From: Chlorobium sp.
GTDB lineage: Bacteria; Bacteroidota; Chlorobiia; Chlorobiales; Chlorobiaceae
NCBI GenBank assembly: GCA_028277225.1
Contig: JANQHB010000023.1
Location: 9,042 to 73,041, forward strand
Length of the DNA: 64,000 nucleotides
Reading direction: 5' to 3'
Under the pieces are notes generated by a model. That model saw only the letters and a list, made by a program, of their open reading frames with translations. It was not told the DNA's origin and ran no database searches. Position numbers and translations under genes: made by a program. The stretch's first letter is position 1; the number at the start of each line of letters is the position of its first letter. This document shows positions 43,341 through 52,743 of the stretch, piece after piece.

Positions 43341-43886
43341 TTGCAGATACTGTCAGGTACGTATAAAGGGCAAAAGCTGCAGCGATCTGCAACCGGATCA
43401 ATCCGGCCATGCAGCAGCAGGGTAAAAAAATCGCTGTTCGATATCATCTCCGTAAGGATGGAGATTGATGGGGCAAAGGTACTCGATCTGTTCGCCGGGT
43501 TCGGTTCACTGGGATATGAGGCTCTGAGCCGGGGTGCTGCAGAGGTTTGTTTTGTGGACAGAAGCATACATTCCCTGAAATCGTTACGCGGTACCGCGTC
43601 GGCACTGGGTATAACATCCGGAATAAGGATCCTGAACAAGGATGTAGTATCATTCATAAGGTCTGCTGATGATACCTATGATCTTGTTTTTTGTGATCCC
43701 CCGTACAACTGGAGAGACTATAACGGGTTGATCAGGGGTATTTTCAACAGGGGACTGATTACCGATGAGGGGCTTTTGCTGATCGAACACAGCAACAGCT
43801 TCAGCTTTGAAAACGAGCCATACTTTTTTTTTGATAAAGATTACGGAATGACCAGGGTTACATTTTTTTCTCGAACATCTGCCTGA
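43341..43886 (+). CDS. rsmD: 16S rRNA (guanine(966)-N(2))-methyltransferase
   Basis: 181 residues, TTG start at 43341 giving QILSGTYKGQKL, the usual RsmD lead; no ATG fits. SAM site VLDLFAGFGSLGYEALSRGA (about residues 47-66) and catalytic DPPYNWRDY (about 122-130). Methylates G966 in the small subunit. Lies 18 bp after the transketolase subunit and 35 bp before coaD; the rsmD-coaD pairing is common in bacteria. Confidence 0.93.
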   Translation: MQILSGTYKGQKLQRSATGSIRPCSSRVKKSLFDIISVRMEIDGAKVLDLFAGFGSLGYEALSRGAAEVCFVDRSIHSLKSLRGTASALGITSGIRILNKDVVSFIRSADDTYDLVFCDPPYNWRDYNGLIRGIFNRGLITDEGLLLIEHSNSFSFENEPYFFFDKDYGMTRVTFFSRTSA

Positions 43887-43921
43887 ACTGACGTTATGTC
43901 TACAAATGAAAAGGGTCGGCC

Positions 43922-44416
43922 ATGAAAAGGCATGCAATATATCCCGGGACATTCGATCCCTTTACAAACGGGCATCTCGATGTCCTTGAAAGAGCTCTTA
44001 CGATTTTTGAGAAGGTTATTGTCGTTATTGCCGAAAACAGTAAGAAGCAAACCCTTTTTTCCGCCAAGGAGCGTTCAGCGATGATCGAAACCGTAACCGC
44101 GAGTCTCCCGGGCGTATCGGTTGAGGTTCTGCATAGCGGTTTGCTTGCTGAATATGCAAGGGAAATGGGCGCGACGGCTATAATCCGGGGTGTGCGTCAG
44201 GTCAAGGATTTTGAATACGAGTTTCAGATGTCTCTTCTCAACCGTCATCTCAACCCGGAGGTTACTACAGTATTCCTGATGCCCAACGTCAAATATACGT
44301 ATGTGGCTTCTTCGATCATCAAGGAGGTTGCGATGCTTGGCGGTGACGTGAGTAAATTTGTGCATCCCCAAGTTTTGACCATGCTTGAAAACAAATGCAT
44401 GGAGCAGAAACCCTGA
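43922..44416 (+). CDS. coaD: Phosphopantetheine adenylyltransferase
   Basis: Penultimate step of coenzyme A synthesis. 164 residues, normal length. T/HxGH nucleotidyl-transfer motif in YPGTFDPFTNGHLDVLERA, RGVRQVKDFEYEFQMSLLNRHLNPEVTTVFL, and YTYVASSIIKEVAMLGGDVS (ISSSxxR-like). AAAAGGGTCGGCC lies before the ATG. Sits between rsmD and an aminotransferase gene on the same strand. Confidence 0.96.
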   Translation: MKRHAIYPGTFDPFTNGHLDVLERALTIFEKVIVVIAENSKKQTLFSAKERSAMIETVTASLPGVSVEVLHSGLLAEYAREMGATAIIRGVRQVKDFEYEFQMSLLNRHLNPEVTTVFLMPNVKYTYVASSIIKEVAMLGGDVSKFVHPQVLTMLENKCMEQKP

Positions 44417-44469
44417 GACTTCAGATGTCAGGAGTATACTTTTCAACAACACACCATTTATTAACAATT

Positions 44470-45678
44470 ATGAACGGAAACAACAATCCAGGTGAAAAAT
44501 ATCTCACCCGCCGTGTTCTCAGCATGCAGGAATCTCAAACGATGAAAATATCGGGTCTTGCAAAGCAGATGAAAGCCGAGGGGAAGGATATTATAAGTCT
44601 TTCAGCAGGGGAGCCTGATTTCCCTACTCCTGATTTTGTGGCTGAAGCGGGGATTGAGGCCATACAGTCAGGATTTACCCGATATACTGCCAACGCCGGT
44701 ATACCGGAACTGAAAAAAGCTGTGGCCGAAAAATTCAAGCGGGATAATGCTATCGAGTTTTCTCCTGCCCAGATCATCGTGAGCGCAGGCGGCAAGCAGA
44801 CGCTGGCCAATGCGATTCTGTCTTTGTGCCAGGAGGGTGACGAGGTGATCATCCCAGCTCCTTTCTGGGTCAGCTTCCCTGAAATGGTGCGGCTGTCCGG
44901 TGCAGAGCCTGTTATTGTGCCCACGACTGAGGAGACAGGCTATAAAATGACTCCCGAGCAGCTTGAGGAGGCAATCACTCCTCAGACAAAGCTGCTTGTT
45001 CTCAATTCTCCGTCCAATCCTTCCGGTGTGGTTTACGCCGAGAATGATGTGCGGGCATTGATGAAAGTGATCGAAGATCGGGATATTTTCGTGCTTTCCG
45101 ACGAGATGTACGATCAGATCGTTTACGGTGACGTCAAACCGTTTTCACCAGCCAGGATTCCTGAAGTACGGGACAGGGTTATTGTCAGTAACGGTGTATC
45201 GAAAACCTATTCGATGACCGGCTGGCGTATCGGTTATCTTGCCGGGCCGAAATGGCTGATCGATGCGTGCGCGAAAATACAGTCACAAACGACATCGAAC
45301 GCCAACTCGATCGCTCAGAAAGCGGCTCTTGCTGCACTGACGGGCGACCAGAGCATTATCGAAGAGCGCAGAGCCGAGTTTGAAAAACGGAGGAACTACA
45401 TGTACGAGGCGCTCAATGATATAGCTGGAATTTCGGCAGCCATGCCGGAAGGCGCTTTTTATATCTTTCCATCGATTGCAGGGGTGCTGGGCAAATCTTT
45501 CGGCGGCAAAACGTTGCATACCTCGACCGATGTTGCAGAGTATCTTCTTGTCGATCATTATGTGGCCACCGTACCGGGTGATGCTTTTGGTGCTCCTCTG
45601 AATCTCAGGTTGTCCTATGCCGCTTCGATCGATGAACTCAAAGAAGCAACAGATCGAATAAGAAAAGCGTTTTCATAA
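44470..45678 (+). CDS. aspC: Aspartate aminotransferase (subgroup Ib)
   Basis: 402 residues from ATG 44470; the in-frame extension upstream overlaps coaD and is dropped. PLP fold type I: SLSAGEPDFPTPDF, LNSPSNPSGVVY, LSDEMYDQIVYG, and the PLP lysine in NGVSKTYSMTGWRIGYLAGP. Members transaminate aspartate and often prephenate. 53 bp after coaD and 6 bp before the acyltransferase gene. Confidence 0.92.
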   Translation: MNGNNNPGEKYLTRRVLSMQESQTMKISGLAKQMKAEGKDIISLSAGEPDFPTPDFVAEAGIEAIQSGFTRYTANAGIPELKKAVAEKFKRDNAIEFSPAQIIVSAGGKQTLANAILSLCQEGDEVIIPAPFWVSFPEMVRLSGAEPVIVPTTEETGYKMTPEQLEEAITPQTKLLVLNSPSNPSGVVYAENDVRALMKVIEDRDIFVLSDEMYDQIVYGDVKPFSPARIPEVRDRVIVSNGVSKTYSMTGWRIGYLAGPKWLIDACAKIQSQTTSNANSIAQKAALAALTGDQSIIEERRAEFEKRRNYMYEALNDIAGISAAMPEGAFYIFPSIAGVLGKSFGGKTLHTSTDVAEYLLVDHYVATVPGDAFGAPLNLRLSYAASIDELKEATDRIRKAFS

Positions 45679-45684
45679 GCAGCC

Positions 45685-46449
45685 ATGCTTCCAGTCCGTC
45701 GAAGCCGGGGTTATACCCGGTGGTTCAGCTGGTATTCGAGACGGCAGTTCAAAAAGTACTTTCATGCTGTCAGAGCTTTTGTTCCGGTCGAAACCCGGAA
45801 CATGCAGGCAGCATGCCCGGTGCTCTTTTACTGCAACCACGCCTACTGGTGGGACGGTTTCTGGTCTCAGCTCTGCACGGAAATGTTTTTCCGTCAGAAC
45901 CTGTATATCATCATAGAATACAGTCAGCTTGTGAAGTATCGCTTTTTTACCCGCCTCGGTGCTTTTTCTCTTGACCGTCAAAACTCACGAAGCGCGATGG
46001 AGACGGTCGATTACGCTGCAGCGCGACTGGCTGAAACAAGCGGGAAGCAGAACGCCTTGTGGATTTTTCCTCAAGGTGTGATCGAGCATGTTGACAAAAA
46101 ACCGCTTCATTTTTATAACGGTGCCTCATCGATCGTTGACCGTGTTCTCAGGAAAATCAGCAGTATCTACCTGGTTTCAGTTGTCAGCCGGATTGAATAT
46201 CTTGAGGAGCAGAGACCGGAGCTGTTTCTTTCCTTCGGTAGCCCGGAACTGGTGAACCGGGATGTCTACGATGGTAAAAAAGAGTTGACGGTGCATATGC
46301 AGAATACAACCGATCGCCACCTGTCCGATCTCAAACGAAAAATAATTGACAGGGACACGAGTGAATTTCAGCTTCTTGTCAAGGGAGCCGAATCGGTAAA
46401 TACAAGGGTTGACGTTCTGAAACGATTCTGGCGCTCCGGGCGGAAGTGA
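45685..46449 (+). CDS. PlsC-like acyltransferase, possibly CruD (carotenoid glycoside acyltransferase)
   Basis: 254 residues. Acyltransferase motif NHAYWWDGF (HxxxxD, about residues 51-59), then the FPQGVIEHVDKKP block corresponding to the EGxR motif. No strong membrane anchor beyond a hydrophobic patch. In Chlorobaculum tepidum a PlsC-like acyltransferase, CruD, esterifies chlorobactene glucoside; this gene is of the right type and size but the assignment rests on recalled similarity, not alignment. Alternative: lysophospholipid acyltransferase. Coupled to the aminotransferase gene by a 6-bp gap. Confidence 0.78.
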   Translation: MLPVRRSRGYTRWFSWYSRRQFKKYFHAVRAFVPVETRNMQAACPVLFYCNHAYWWDGFWSQLCTEMFFRQNLYIIIEYSQLVKYRFFTRLGAFSLDRQNSRSAMETVDYAAARLAETSGKQNALWIFPQGVIEHVDKKPLHFYNGASSIVDRVLRKISSIYLVSVVSRIEYLEEQRPELFLSFGSPELVNRDVYDGKKELTVHMQNTTDRHLSDLKRKIIDRDTSEFQLLVKGAESVNTRVDVLKRFWRSGRK

Positions 46450-46476
46450 CGGTGTGGAGGCCGAAAGCCATAATAA

Positions 46477-46565
46477 CCCTGAATTGAACGATTGTCGAAC
46501 ATGCCGGGAATAAAAAAATGTTCTGTTCTTGATATCCCGATAGTTCGGGGCGTTCGGTTCAGGAT
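46477..46565 (+). mobile_element. MITE-like element, short copy B3
   Basis: 89 bp with ends CCCTGAATTGA (46477-46487) and TCGGTTCAGGA (46554-46564). The first 25 bases match copy B1 (CCTGAATTGANCGATTGTCGA), but the interior is a different short hairpin. Ends 15 bp before the next start codon. Confidence 0.65.
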
Positions 46566-46579
46566 AAAGTGAGTTGAGT

Positions 46580-47548
46580 ATGAGTAATGTTATATGCAGT
46601 TGTACGTTAGGTGACCATGCAAAAGTACGGTTGCAACTTTCCCGAATACTTCACCGTGAACTGGAAGAGTTGTATGGTGCCCCGGAAGATATATCGAGTG
46701 ATATATGCGAGGTAGAACTCAAGTGCTGCCGGAGGGATTTTTACAGGGCTCCTGCCGGAGAACTGCCGGAGGTAGGTAGGGCTGTTATTGTCGAGGCTGA
46801 CGGAGGGTATGACTACGGTATCGTCTATGCCGCAGGAGTCATCGCAAGTAAAAAAATGCAGCTGAAGGGGCTTGAGGAGAGTGGTGAGAGTATCGGTGCC
46901 ATTATGAGGTTTGCTGATGAAAGTGATGCGGAAAAGCTTCGTGCAGTCAGGGAACGTGAAACCGGTATTCGCGACATCTGTCTTTCCAGGATCAAGGCTC
47001 ACAGGCTCGACATGAAACTGGTTGATGTCGAATTGCGTCTCGATCAGCAGAAAGTGACCGTATTTTATACGGCCCAGCACAGGGTTGATTTTCGTTCCCT
47101 TGTACGTGATCTTGCCAGTGAATTCAAGGCCCGGATCCAGATGGTCCAGATAACGACGAGGGAAGAAGCACGACGGGCCAACAGTTTCGGTGCATGCGGA
47201 TGTGTGTTGTGCTGCTCGAGCTGGATACAGAAAATCAATTCAAATCCTTTCGCTGAAAAGCAGCATGCATCTGAGAGCACCCATGGTGAGAGTCATACGC
47301 ACAACGTCATCGGTCAGTGCAACCGGCCAAAATGCTGTCTGAGCTACTCAAAAAACCAGGGATGCAGGAAACATTCTCCTCAAGAGACCTATCCTCCTCT
47401 TGGCAGCAAAGTCACTACTCCTGACGGTATGGCTATAATTGAAAGTATCGATCCTTCACGTAGAGAAATAAGCCTCAGATACAGCGGGAACGGAACGCTG
47501 ATGGTTATGGCGCTGCGGGATTTCAGTTCGATGTTTGTCAAGAAATAA
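46580..47548 (+). CDS. ricT: PSP1 domain protein RicT/YaaT
   Basis: 322 residues from ATG 46580. PSP1 domain in the middle (RAVIVEADGGYDYGIVYAAG; LDMKLVDVELRLDQQKVTVFYTAQHRVDFRSLVRDL) and the cysteine cluster FGACGCVLCCSSW ... CNRPKCCLSYS (about 207-258) that binds an Fe-S cluster in B. subtilis RicT. There it acts with RicA and RicF in RNA processing; here the partner genes are not adjacent. Gene start is 15 bp after MITE copy B3 and copy B2 begins 7 bp after its stop. Confidence 0.9.
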   Translation: MSNVICSCTLGDHAKVRLQLSRILHRELEELYGAPEDISSDICEVELKCCRRDFYRAPAGELPEVGRAVIVEADGGYDYGIVYAAGVIASKKMQLKGLEESGESIGAIMRFADESDAEKLRAVRERETGIRDICLSRIKAHRLDMKLVDVELRLDQQKVTVFYTAQHRVDFRSLVRDLASEFKARIQMVQITTREEARRANSFGACGCVLCCSSWIQKINSNPFAEKQHASESTHGESHTHNVIGQCNRPKCCLSYSKNQGCRKHSPQETYPPLGSKVTTPDGMAIIESIDPSRREISLRYSGNGTLMVMALRDFSSMFVKK

Positions 47549-47554
47549 GTCTGA

Positions 47555-47775
47555 CCTAAACTGAGTGTCCCGACTCGTCGGGATGCTCAATAATAGTAAG
47601 TTTATCAAAGACAATCTGTTATACTATATTTTTATTGAGATTATCCCTCATCTGCAGGGTGAGGGTGGAAACAGATAAAGAACCGCATTTGTTGAAATCC
47701 CGACAAGTCGGGAAATGCCGATCCCGTGAAATCAGACCGGATATTTCACAGGGCTTGACAATCGCTCAATTCAGG
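47555..47775 (-). mobile_element. MITE-like element, copy B2 (inverted)
   Basis: 221 bp with ends CCTAAACTGAG (47555-47565) and CTCAATTCAGG (47765-47775). Read on the minus strand it matches B1 over AATTGANCGATTGTC, the GTGAAATATCYGGTCTGATTTCACGG hairpin segments and AACAGATTGTCTTTGATAAAC. It also holds a CCCGACTTGTCGGG palindrome. It fills nearly the whole gap between ricT and metG. Confidence 0.75.
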
Positions 47776-47794
47776 TCTGAACCACATTTTTTTC

Positions 47795-49903
47795 ATGAAT
47801 AACCAGTATAAACGAACACTTGTTACGACAGCCCTTCCTTATGCCAACGGTCCTGTACATCTCGGTCACCTGGCCGGTGTTTACCTTCCTGCCGACATCT
47901 ATGTCCGTTATAAAAGACTCCATGGTGAGGATATCATCCATATAGGGGGATCGGATGAACATGGTGTTCCCATAACGATAACAGCTGACAATGAAGGGAT
48001 TTCACCCCAGGAGGTCGTTGACAGGTATCACCGCATGAATCTTGATGCTTTCGAGCGGTGCGGCATCTCATTCGATTGCTATGGAAGAACTTCCTCAGAC
48101 CGTCATCGTGAAACGACACAGGAGTTTTTCAGGGAGATCAATGCCAAGGATATTTTTGTCAAGAAAAAGGAGCATCATTTTTTTGATCCCGAAAAAAAGC
48201 GTTTTCTGTCGGACCGTTATGTGACCGGAACCTGCCCGATATGCAAGAATCCCGAGGCGAACGGAGACCAGTGTGAACAGTGCGGTACACATTTGAACCC
48301 TCGTGAGCTTATTGACCCGAAAAGCAAGCTTTCCGACAACGCTCCGGAACTTAGGGAAACGCTTCACTGGTATTTTCCGCTCGGAAGGTTCCAGGAGTTG
48401 CTCGAGAAATATGTTGCGGGTCATGACAAGGACTGGCGCTCAAACGTTCTGAACTATACCCGGACATGGCTCAAGCAGGGGCTTGCCGACAGGGCGATAA
48501 CCAGGGATCTCCACTGGGGTGTGCCCGTTCCCGTCCAGAGCGACGAAGCTGCCGGAAAGGTTCTCTATGTCTGGTTCGACGCTGTTCTTGGCTATATTTC
48601 TTTTACCCGTCAATGGGCTGAAAATGAAGGTTCTCCGGATCTCTGGAAGGAGTACTGGCAGTCACCGGACAGCCGAATAATTCATTTTATCGGCAAAGAC
48701 AATGTTGTGTTTCATACACTCATGTTTCCGGCGATCCTGATGGCATGGAACGAAGGGAGAAAAGAAGGCGTGTACTCGTTGGCCGATAACGTCCCGGCAT
48801 CAGAATTCATGAATTTTGAAGGGCGGAAATTTTCCAAGTCAAGAAACTACGCTGTCTATCTTGGTGAATTTCTCGACAGGTTCCCTGCAGATACCCTGCG
48901 TTATACCATAGCGATGAATTATCCCGAGAACAAGGACAGCGATTTCAGCTGGACAGACTTTCAGAACAGGATCAACGGTGAGCTTGCCGATACCCTCGGG
49001 AATTTTATCAAGCGTTCGATCGACTTTACCAATGCGAAATTCAATGGTGAAATACCCTGTGACTGCACTATTGACGAATGGAATGCACTGGGTATCGACT
49101 GGGAAGATAGTTTCGGGAAGCTTGAAAATGCATACAATGGGTTTCATTTCAGGGATGCTGCAGCTCTTACCATGCAGATTGCCCGTTCTGCAAACCGGTT
49201 TTTAACCGAGTCGGAGCCATGGAAAGAGATGAAAACCGATCCTGCAAGAGCAGCAAAAACCATGGCGCTGTCGGCCAATCTCTGCCACACACTCGCGATT
49301 GCATGGTATCCGGTCATTCCGCACACCTCGAACAGGATCTATTCGATGCTCGGGTTCGATCAGGCGCTCGATGAAGCCATCAGGACCGGCAAGGTATCCT
49401 GGGACATGGCAAAGAAACCCCGGTTGTCAAAAGGGCACAGGTTGTCCGGTGATTCTGAAATACTTTTTCGCAAGATCGAGGAACGGGATATTGCTCCCGA
49501 ACTCGCGAAAATCGAAAAGCTGCTTGCAGAAATCGAGAAAAAAGAAGCTGAAGGCGATCAATCCGATCCGATCAAGCCGGAGATCAGTTTCGATGATTTT
49601 CAACAAGTCGATCTTCGTGTCGTAACGGTTACGGAATGCGAAAAAGTCAAAAAAACGGACAAGCTGCTCAAGCTGCAGGTCAAACTCGGTGCCGGACATC
49701 GACAGGTGCTGGCTGGTATTGCGAGCTCATATGAACCTGAAGATCTCGTTGGAAAACAGGTCGTTCTTGTTGCGAACCTTGCCGAAAGAAAAATCAGAGG
49801 CGAGCGCTCTGAGGGAATGATACTTGCAGCCGAAGGGAACGATGGCAAACTTCATCTTGTTGAGGTTGACGGATCTGATGTCAATGGAAAAACTGTTCAA
49901 TAG
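47795..49903 (+). CDS. metG: Methionyl-tRNA synthetase
   Basis: 702 residues, the long form. HIGH-like motif in ALPYANGPVHLGHLAG, zinc knuckle CPICKNPEANGDQCEQCG (about residues 147-164), KMSKS-like FEGRKFSKSRNYAVY (about 342-350), anticodon-binding helical domain, and a C-terminal tRNA-binding (EMAP-like) domain starting around 598 (FDDFQQVDLRVVTV). The initiator tRNA lies 46 bp downstream on the same strand. Confidence 0.96.
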   Translation: MNNQYKRTLVTTALPYANGPVHLGHLAGVYLPADIYVRYKRLHGEDIIHIGGSDEHGVPITITADNEGISPQEVVDRYHRMNLDAFERCGISFDCYGRTSSDRHRETTQEFFREINAKDIFVKKKEHHFFDPEKKRFLSDRYVTGTCPICKNPEANGDQCEQCGTHLNPRELIDPKSKLSDNAPELRETLHWYFPLGRFQELLEKYVAGHDKDWRSNVLNYTRTWLKQGLADRAITRDLHWGVPVPVQSDEAAGKVLYVWFDAVLGYISFTRQWAENEGSPDLWKEYWQSPDSRIIHFIGKDNVVFHTLMFPAILMAWNEGRKEGVYSLADNVPASEFMNFEGRKFSKSRNYAVYLGEFLDRFPADTLRYTIAMNYPENKDSDFSWTDFQNRINGELADTLGNFIKRSIDFTNAKFNGEIPCDCTIDEWNALGIDWEDSFGKLENAYNGFHFRDAAALTMQIARSANRFLTESEPWKEMKTDPARAAKTMALSANLCHTLAIAWYPVIPHTSNRIYSMLGFDQALDEAIRTGKVSWDMAKKPRLSKGHRLSGDSEILFRKIEERDIAPELAKIEKLLAEIEKKEAEGDQSDPIKPEISFDDFQQVDLRVVTVTECEKVKKTDKLLKLQVKLGAGHRQVLAGIASSYEPEDLVGKQVVLVANLAERKIRGERSEGMILAAEGNDGKLHLVEVDGSDVNGKTVQ

Positions 49904-49949
49904 TTTTTGCATAGAACATTATAATCCTTACATTAGACCACACTAACAT

Positions 49950-50022
<73 letters not shown>

Positions 50023-50033
50023 CAAGAAAAAGG

Positions 50034-50059
50034 GCCGCGCCATGTTGTGCGGCTTTTTT
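50034..50059 (+). terminator. Rho-independent terminator after the initiator tRNA
   Basis: GCCGCGC pairs imperfectly with GTGCGGC (50034-50053), followed by six T residues. Probably ends the metG-tRNA transcript. Confidence 0.85.
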
Positions 50060-50232
50060 ATTGGTGATACCTTTTGACTCCCCTTACCCTGTGCCTTGCA
50101 TCTCCCGCATGCATGGTCATAGAAGTTCATGAACGGTCTCTTCAATGGTTGTTTTGTTGGGCATTCTCTGCAACCGCTCATTGTGGATTGTATATATTCC
50201 TGTAACGATTGCCAGAACAAGACCTGTCTGCC

Positions 50233-51453
50233 ATGAAACGTCCGATTTTCATATCGCTTGTTCTCTTTCTTGTTCTCTGTATGACTGTTGTTTCGGAGGC
50301 AGGAGTGTTGCGGTATGGTATCGATGTGCTCGATGCGAATCGCTGCACGGAATTGAAGGGGAAGCGACTTGCGCTTATTACCAATGCTGCAGGAACCACG
50401 ATGAGTGGTGAGCCCGATTATCAGGTCCTGTTGCGACACGGGCATGATCTGAAATACCTGATGGCTCCGGAGCATGGTTTTCATGCCCTTCTTGGAGCAG
50501 GTGTCAAGGTTGGTGATGAGCGGATAGCCGATACGCTGAAGGTATATTCTCTTTACGGTTCAAGCAAAAAACCTGATGTTGAACTGCTGCGACAGACCAT
50601 CGATGTGCTTCTTTTCGATCTGCAGGATATCGGGGCACGGTGTTATACCTATATTTCAACCATGCGTTATGCGATGGAAGCCTGTCAGGAGGCGGGTATA
50701 ACATTCATGGTCCTTGACAGGCCAAACCCTCTTTCGCCAATACCCGCCGATGGTTTCATGCTCGATCCGGATCAGCAGTCTTTTGTGGGAATGGTGCCGG
50801 TACCCTTTGTCCATGGTATGACTGTCGGAGAGATAGCCCTGTTTCTCAGGGAGCGTTTTTATCCCGGTCTGCGACTGCGTGTTGTCGAGATGGAGGGTTA
50901 TAAAAGGGGGCGTTTTCCCGATGCATATTCGGGCCGGCGATTTGTTGCTCCTTCTCCGAATATCCGGGATCTCGAGACAGTACTGATCTATCCCGCAACG
51001 GTTTTTCTCGAAGCTGCCAATGTCAGTGAAGGGAGGGGGACGTCCGATCCTTTCCGGCAGTTCGGGGCTCCGTTCATTCATTCCGGCTTCCTGAAGAAAG
51101 AGCTCGACAACTTCAAACTTCCAGGCGTTACGTTCAGGAAAACGTCGTTCGTACCGTCATCAGGAAAATACAGCGGCCTTGCCTGCAACGGGATAAAAAT
51201 CAAGGTGACCGACCGATATGTTTTCGAACCGTTCAGGACGGGAGTAGCAATCCTGCTTTCGTTAAAGAAGCTCTACCCCGGACTTGTCGATTTTGAAACG
51301 AAGGGGGATTTTTTCGATAAACTGGCGGGAGATCCCGTTCTTCGAAGAATGATCGTTTCCGGCCATACACTCGAAGAGATCCTGGCCGCCTCCAGACTCC
51401 AGGTGCATGCGTTCGAAAAGGCCAATCCAGGAAGGTTTATTTATGAATGGTGA
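50233..51453 (+). CDS. Exo-beta-N-acetylmuramidase NamZ-like protein (DUF1343)
   Basis: 406 residues from ATG 50233, starting with a Sec signal peptide (KRPIFISLVLFLVLCMTVVSEA). DUF1343 blocks: LRYGIDVLD, RLALITNAAGT, APEHGFHALLGAG, VLLFDLQDIGARCYTYISTM and VLDRPNPLSP, with EGRGTSDPFRQFGAPF further on. The Bacillus subtilis homologue removes terminal N-acetylmuramic acid from peptidoglycan fragments, so this is probably a periplasmic wall-recycling enzyme. Its last codons and stop (GAATGGTGAATGG) form heptamer repeats. Confidence 0.9.
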   Translation: MKRPIFISLVLFLVLCMTVVSEAGVLRYGIDVLDANRCTELKGKRLALITNAAGTTMSGEPDYQVLLRHGHDLKYLMAPEHGFHALLGAGVKVGDERIADTLKVYSLYGSSKKPDVELLRQTIDVLLFDLQDIGARCYTYISTMRYAMEACQEAGITFMVLDRPNPLSPIPADGFMLDPDQQSFVGMVPVPFVHGMTVGEIALFLRERFYPGLRLRVVEMEGYKRGRFPDAYSGRRFVAPSPNIRDLETVLIYPATVFLEAANVSEGRGTSDPFRQFGAPFIHSGFLKKELDNFKLPGVTFRKTSFVPSSGKYSGLACNGIKIKVTDRYVFEPFRTGVAILLSLKKLYPGLVDFETKGDFFDKLAGDPVLRRMIVSGHTLEEILAASRLQVHAFEKANPGRFIYEW

Positions 51454-51525
51454 ATGGGAAGAAGGGAGGGCAGGAGACTTCTTCAAACAATTCAACAACT
51501 CAACAATTCAACACGTCAACATTCT
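51440..51525. repeat. Heptamer/octamer repeats at the 3' end of the namZ-like gene
   Basis: GAATGGT/GAATGGG heptamers span the stop codon at 51453, followed by GGGAAGAAGGGAGGG and then 8-bp units AATTCAAC, AACTCAAC, AATTCAAC, ACGTCAAC (51489-51520). It fills the gap between converging namZ and cfa. Confidence 0.65.
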
Positions 51526-52644
51526 TCACCTTGGAGCGCGGAACACGCCGGTGACTCCTTTGGGAGAGAGCAGGATTTGCCATACCTGAAGCAGTCTGGC
51601 GCGGAAAGCGCCGGCACAGCTCAGAAGGTAAAAATCCCACATCCGGAAAAATCTGTCGCTGTACTCTGCAGAAAGGCTGTTACGATGGTTCTTTACATTC
51701 TGATGCCATGCCTTGAGCGTAAGGAAGTAATCGTATGCGAAAACATGCCAGTCTTCGAGAACGAAAAGTCCCTCGTAAGCTTTCGTTATCTGGCTGGCCG
51801 ACGGGATCATGGAGTTGGGGAAGATATACTTGCTGATCCAGGGGTCTGTACAGGTTGAAAATTCGTTGCTTCCTATGGTATGAACAAGGCAGAGTCCGTC
51901 GGGTGCTAGGCAGCGGTCTATAACGTCGAAATACCGGCGATAATTTTTGTGACCCACATGTTCGAACATTCCTATCGAGTATATTACGTCGTACAGTCCC
52001 TCGATGTCACGATAGTCGCAGAGTTTGAAGGTGACCGGCAGGCCATGGCAGCGTTCCCGGGCCAATTCTGCCTGTTTGCTTGAAACAGTGATCCCGGTCA
52101 CTTCTACTCCATATCGTTCGGCAGCAAAGCAGGCTGCTCCCCCCCAGCCGCAGCCGATATCCAGGATTTTCATGCCGGCTTTCAGGCCGAGCTTGTCAAA
52201 AATCAGTTGGAGTTTATGCTGCTGGGCCTGTTCGAGGGTATCATTCTGATTCCAGTATGCGCAGCTGTAGATCATGGCCGGGTCCAGCATGGCCGAAAAG
52301 AGGTCGTTGCCGGTATTGTAGTGTCTTTCACCTACGGTAAAGGCTCTCGATGGAATCTGAAAGTTGAAAAGGTGTCCCGCAAGTGAACGGATAAAACGGG
52401 CGAATGGTGTGAGTTTTTTGTTGACGCGATGTCGAAGGATTCTGAAAAACAACTCGTCGATTTCAGCACAGTCCCACCACCCGTCCATGTAGGCTTCACC
52501 GAATCCAAGGTTACCTTGAGCGATGATTCTTCTGTAGAGCCTTTTATCGTGTACGTGTATGTCCCACGAATTAGGGCCGTTTATGATTATATCCGCCTCT
52601 TGAAGCAGCTTTTCTACTTGGCGTTTGAAAGGGGAGTCAAACAT
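51526..52644 (-). CDS. cfa: Cyclopropane-fatty-acyl-phospholipid synthase
   Basis: Adds a methylene from SAM across double bonds of membrane lipid acyl chains. 372 residues, close to E. coli Cfa. SAM site KILDIGCGWGGAACFAAERYGVEVTGITVSSKQ (about residues 160-190), the family YSCAYW block before it, and IGMFEHVGHKNYRRYF. Followed by heptamer repeats at its stop. The sterol-desaturase-like gene lies about 100 bp upstream in the same orientation and also concerns lipids. Confidence 0.94.
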   Translation of the reverse strand: MFDSPFKRQVEKLLQEADIIINGPNSWDIHVHDKRLYRRIIAQGNLGFGEAYMDGWWDCAEIDELFFRILRHRVNKKLTPFARFIRSLAGHLFNFQIPSRAFTVGERHYNTGNDLFSAMLDPAMIYSCAYWNQNDTLEQAQQHKLQLIFDKLGLKAGMKILDIGCGWGGAACFAAERYGVEVTGITVSSKQAELARERCHGLPVTFKLCDYRDIEGLYDVIYSIGMFEHVGHKNYRRYFDVIDRCLAPDGLCLVHTIGSNEFSTCTDPWISKYIFPNSMIPSASQITKAYEGLFVLEDWHVFAYDYFLTLKAWHQNVKNHRNSLSAEYSDRFFRMWDFYLLSCAGAFRARLLQVWQILLSPKGVTGVFRAPR

Positions 52645-52743
52645 CTTCAGGATCGGATCACGGTTGAAGTTTGAAAACGCCTTATGGTTTATCTTTTAAA
52701 AAAAGTAACAAACTTTTTTAAAACCAGGCGTTTTTCAGGTTCT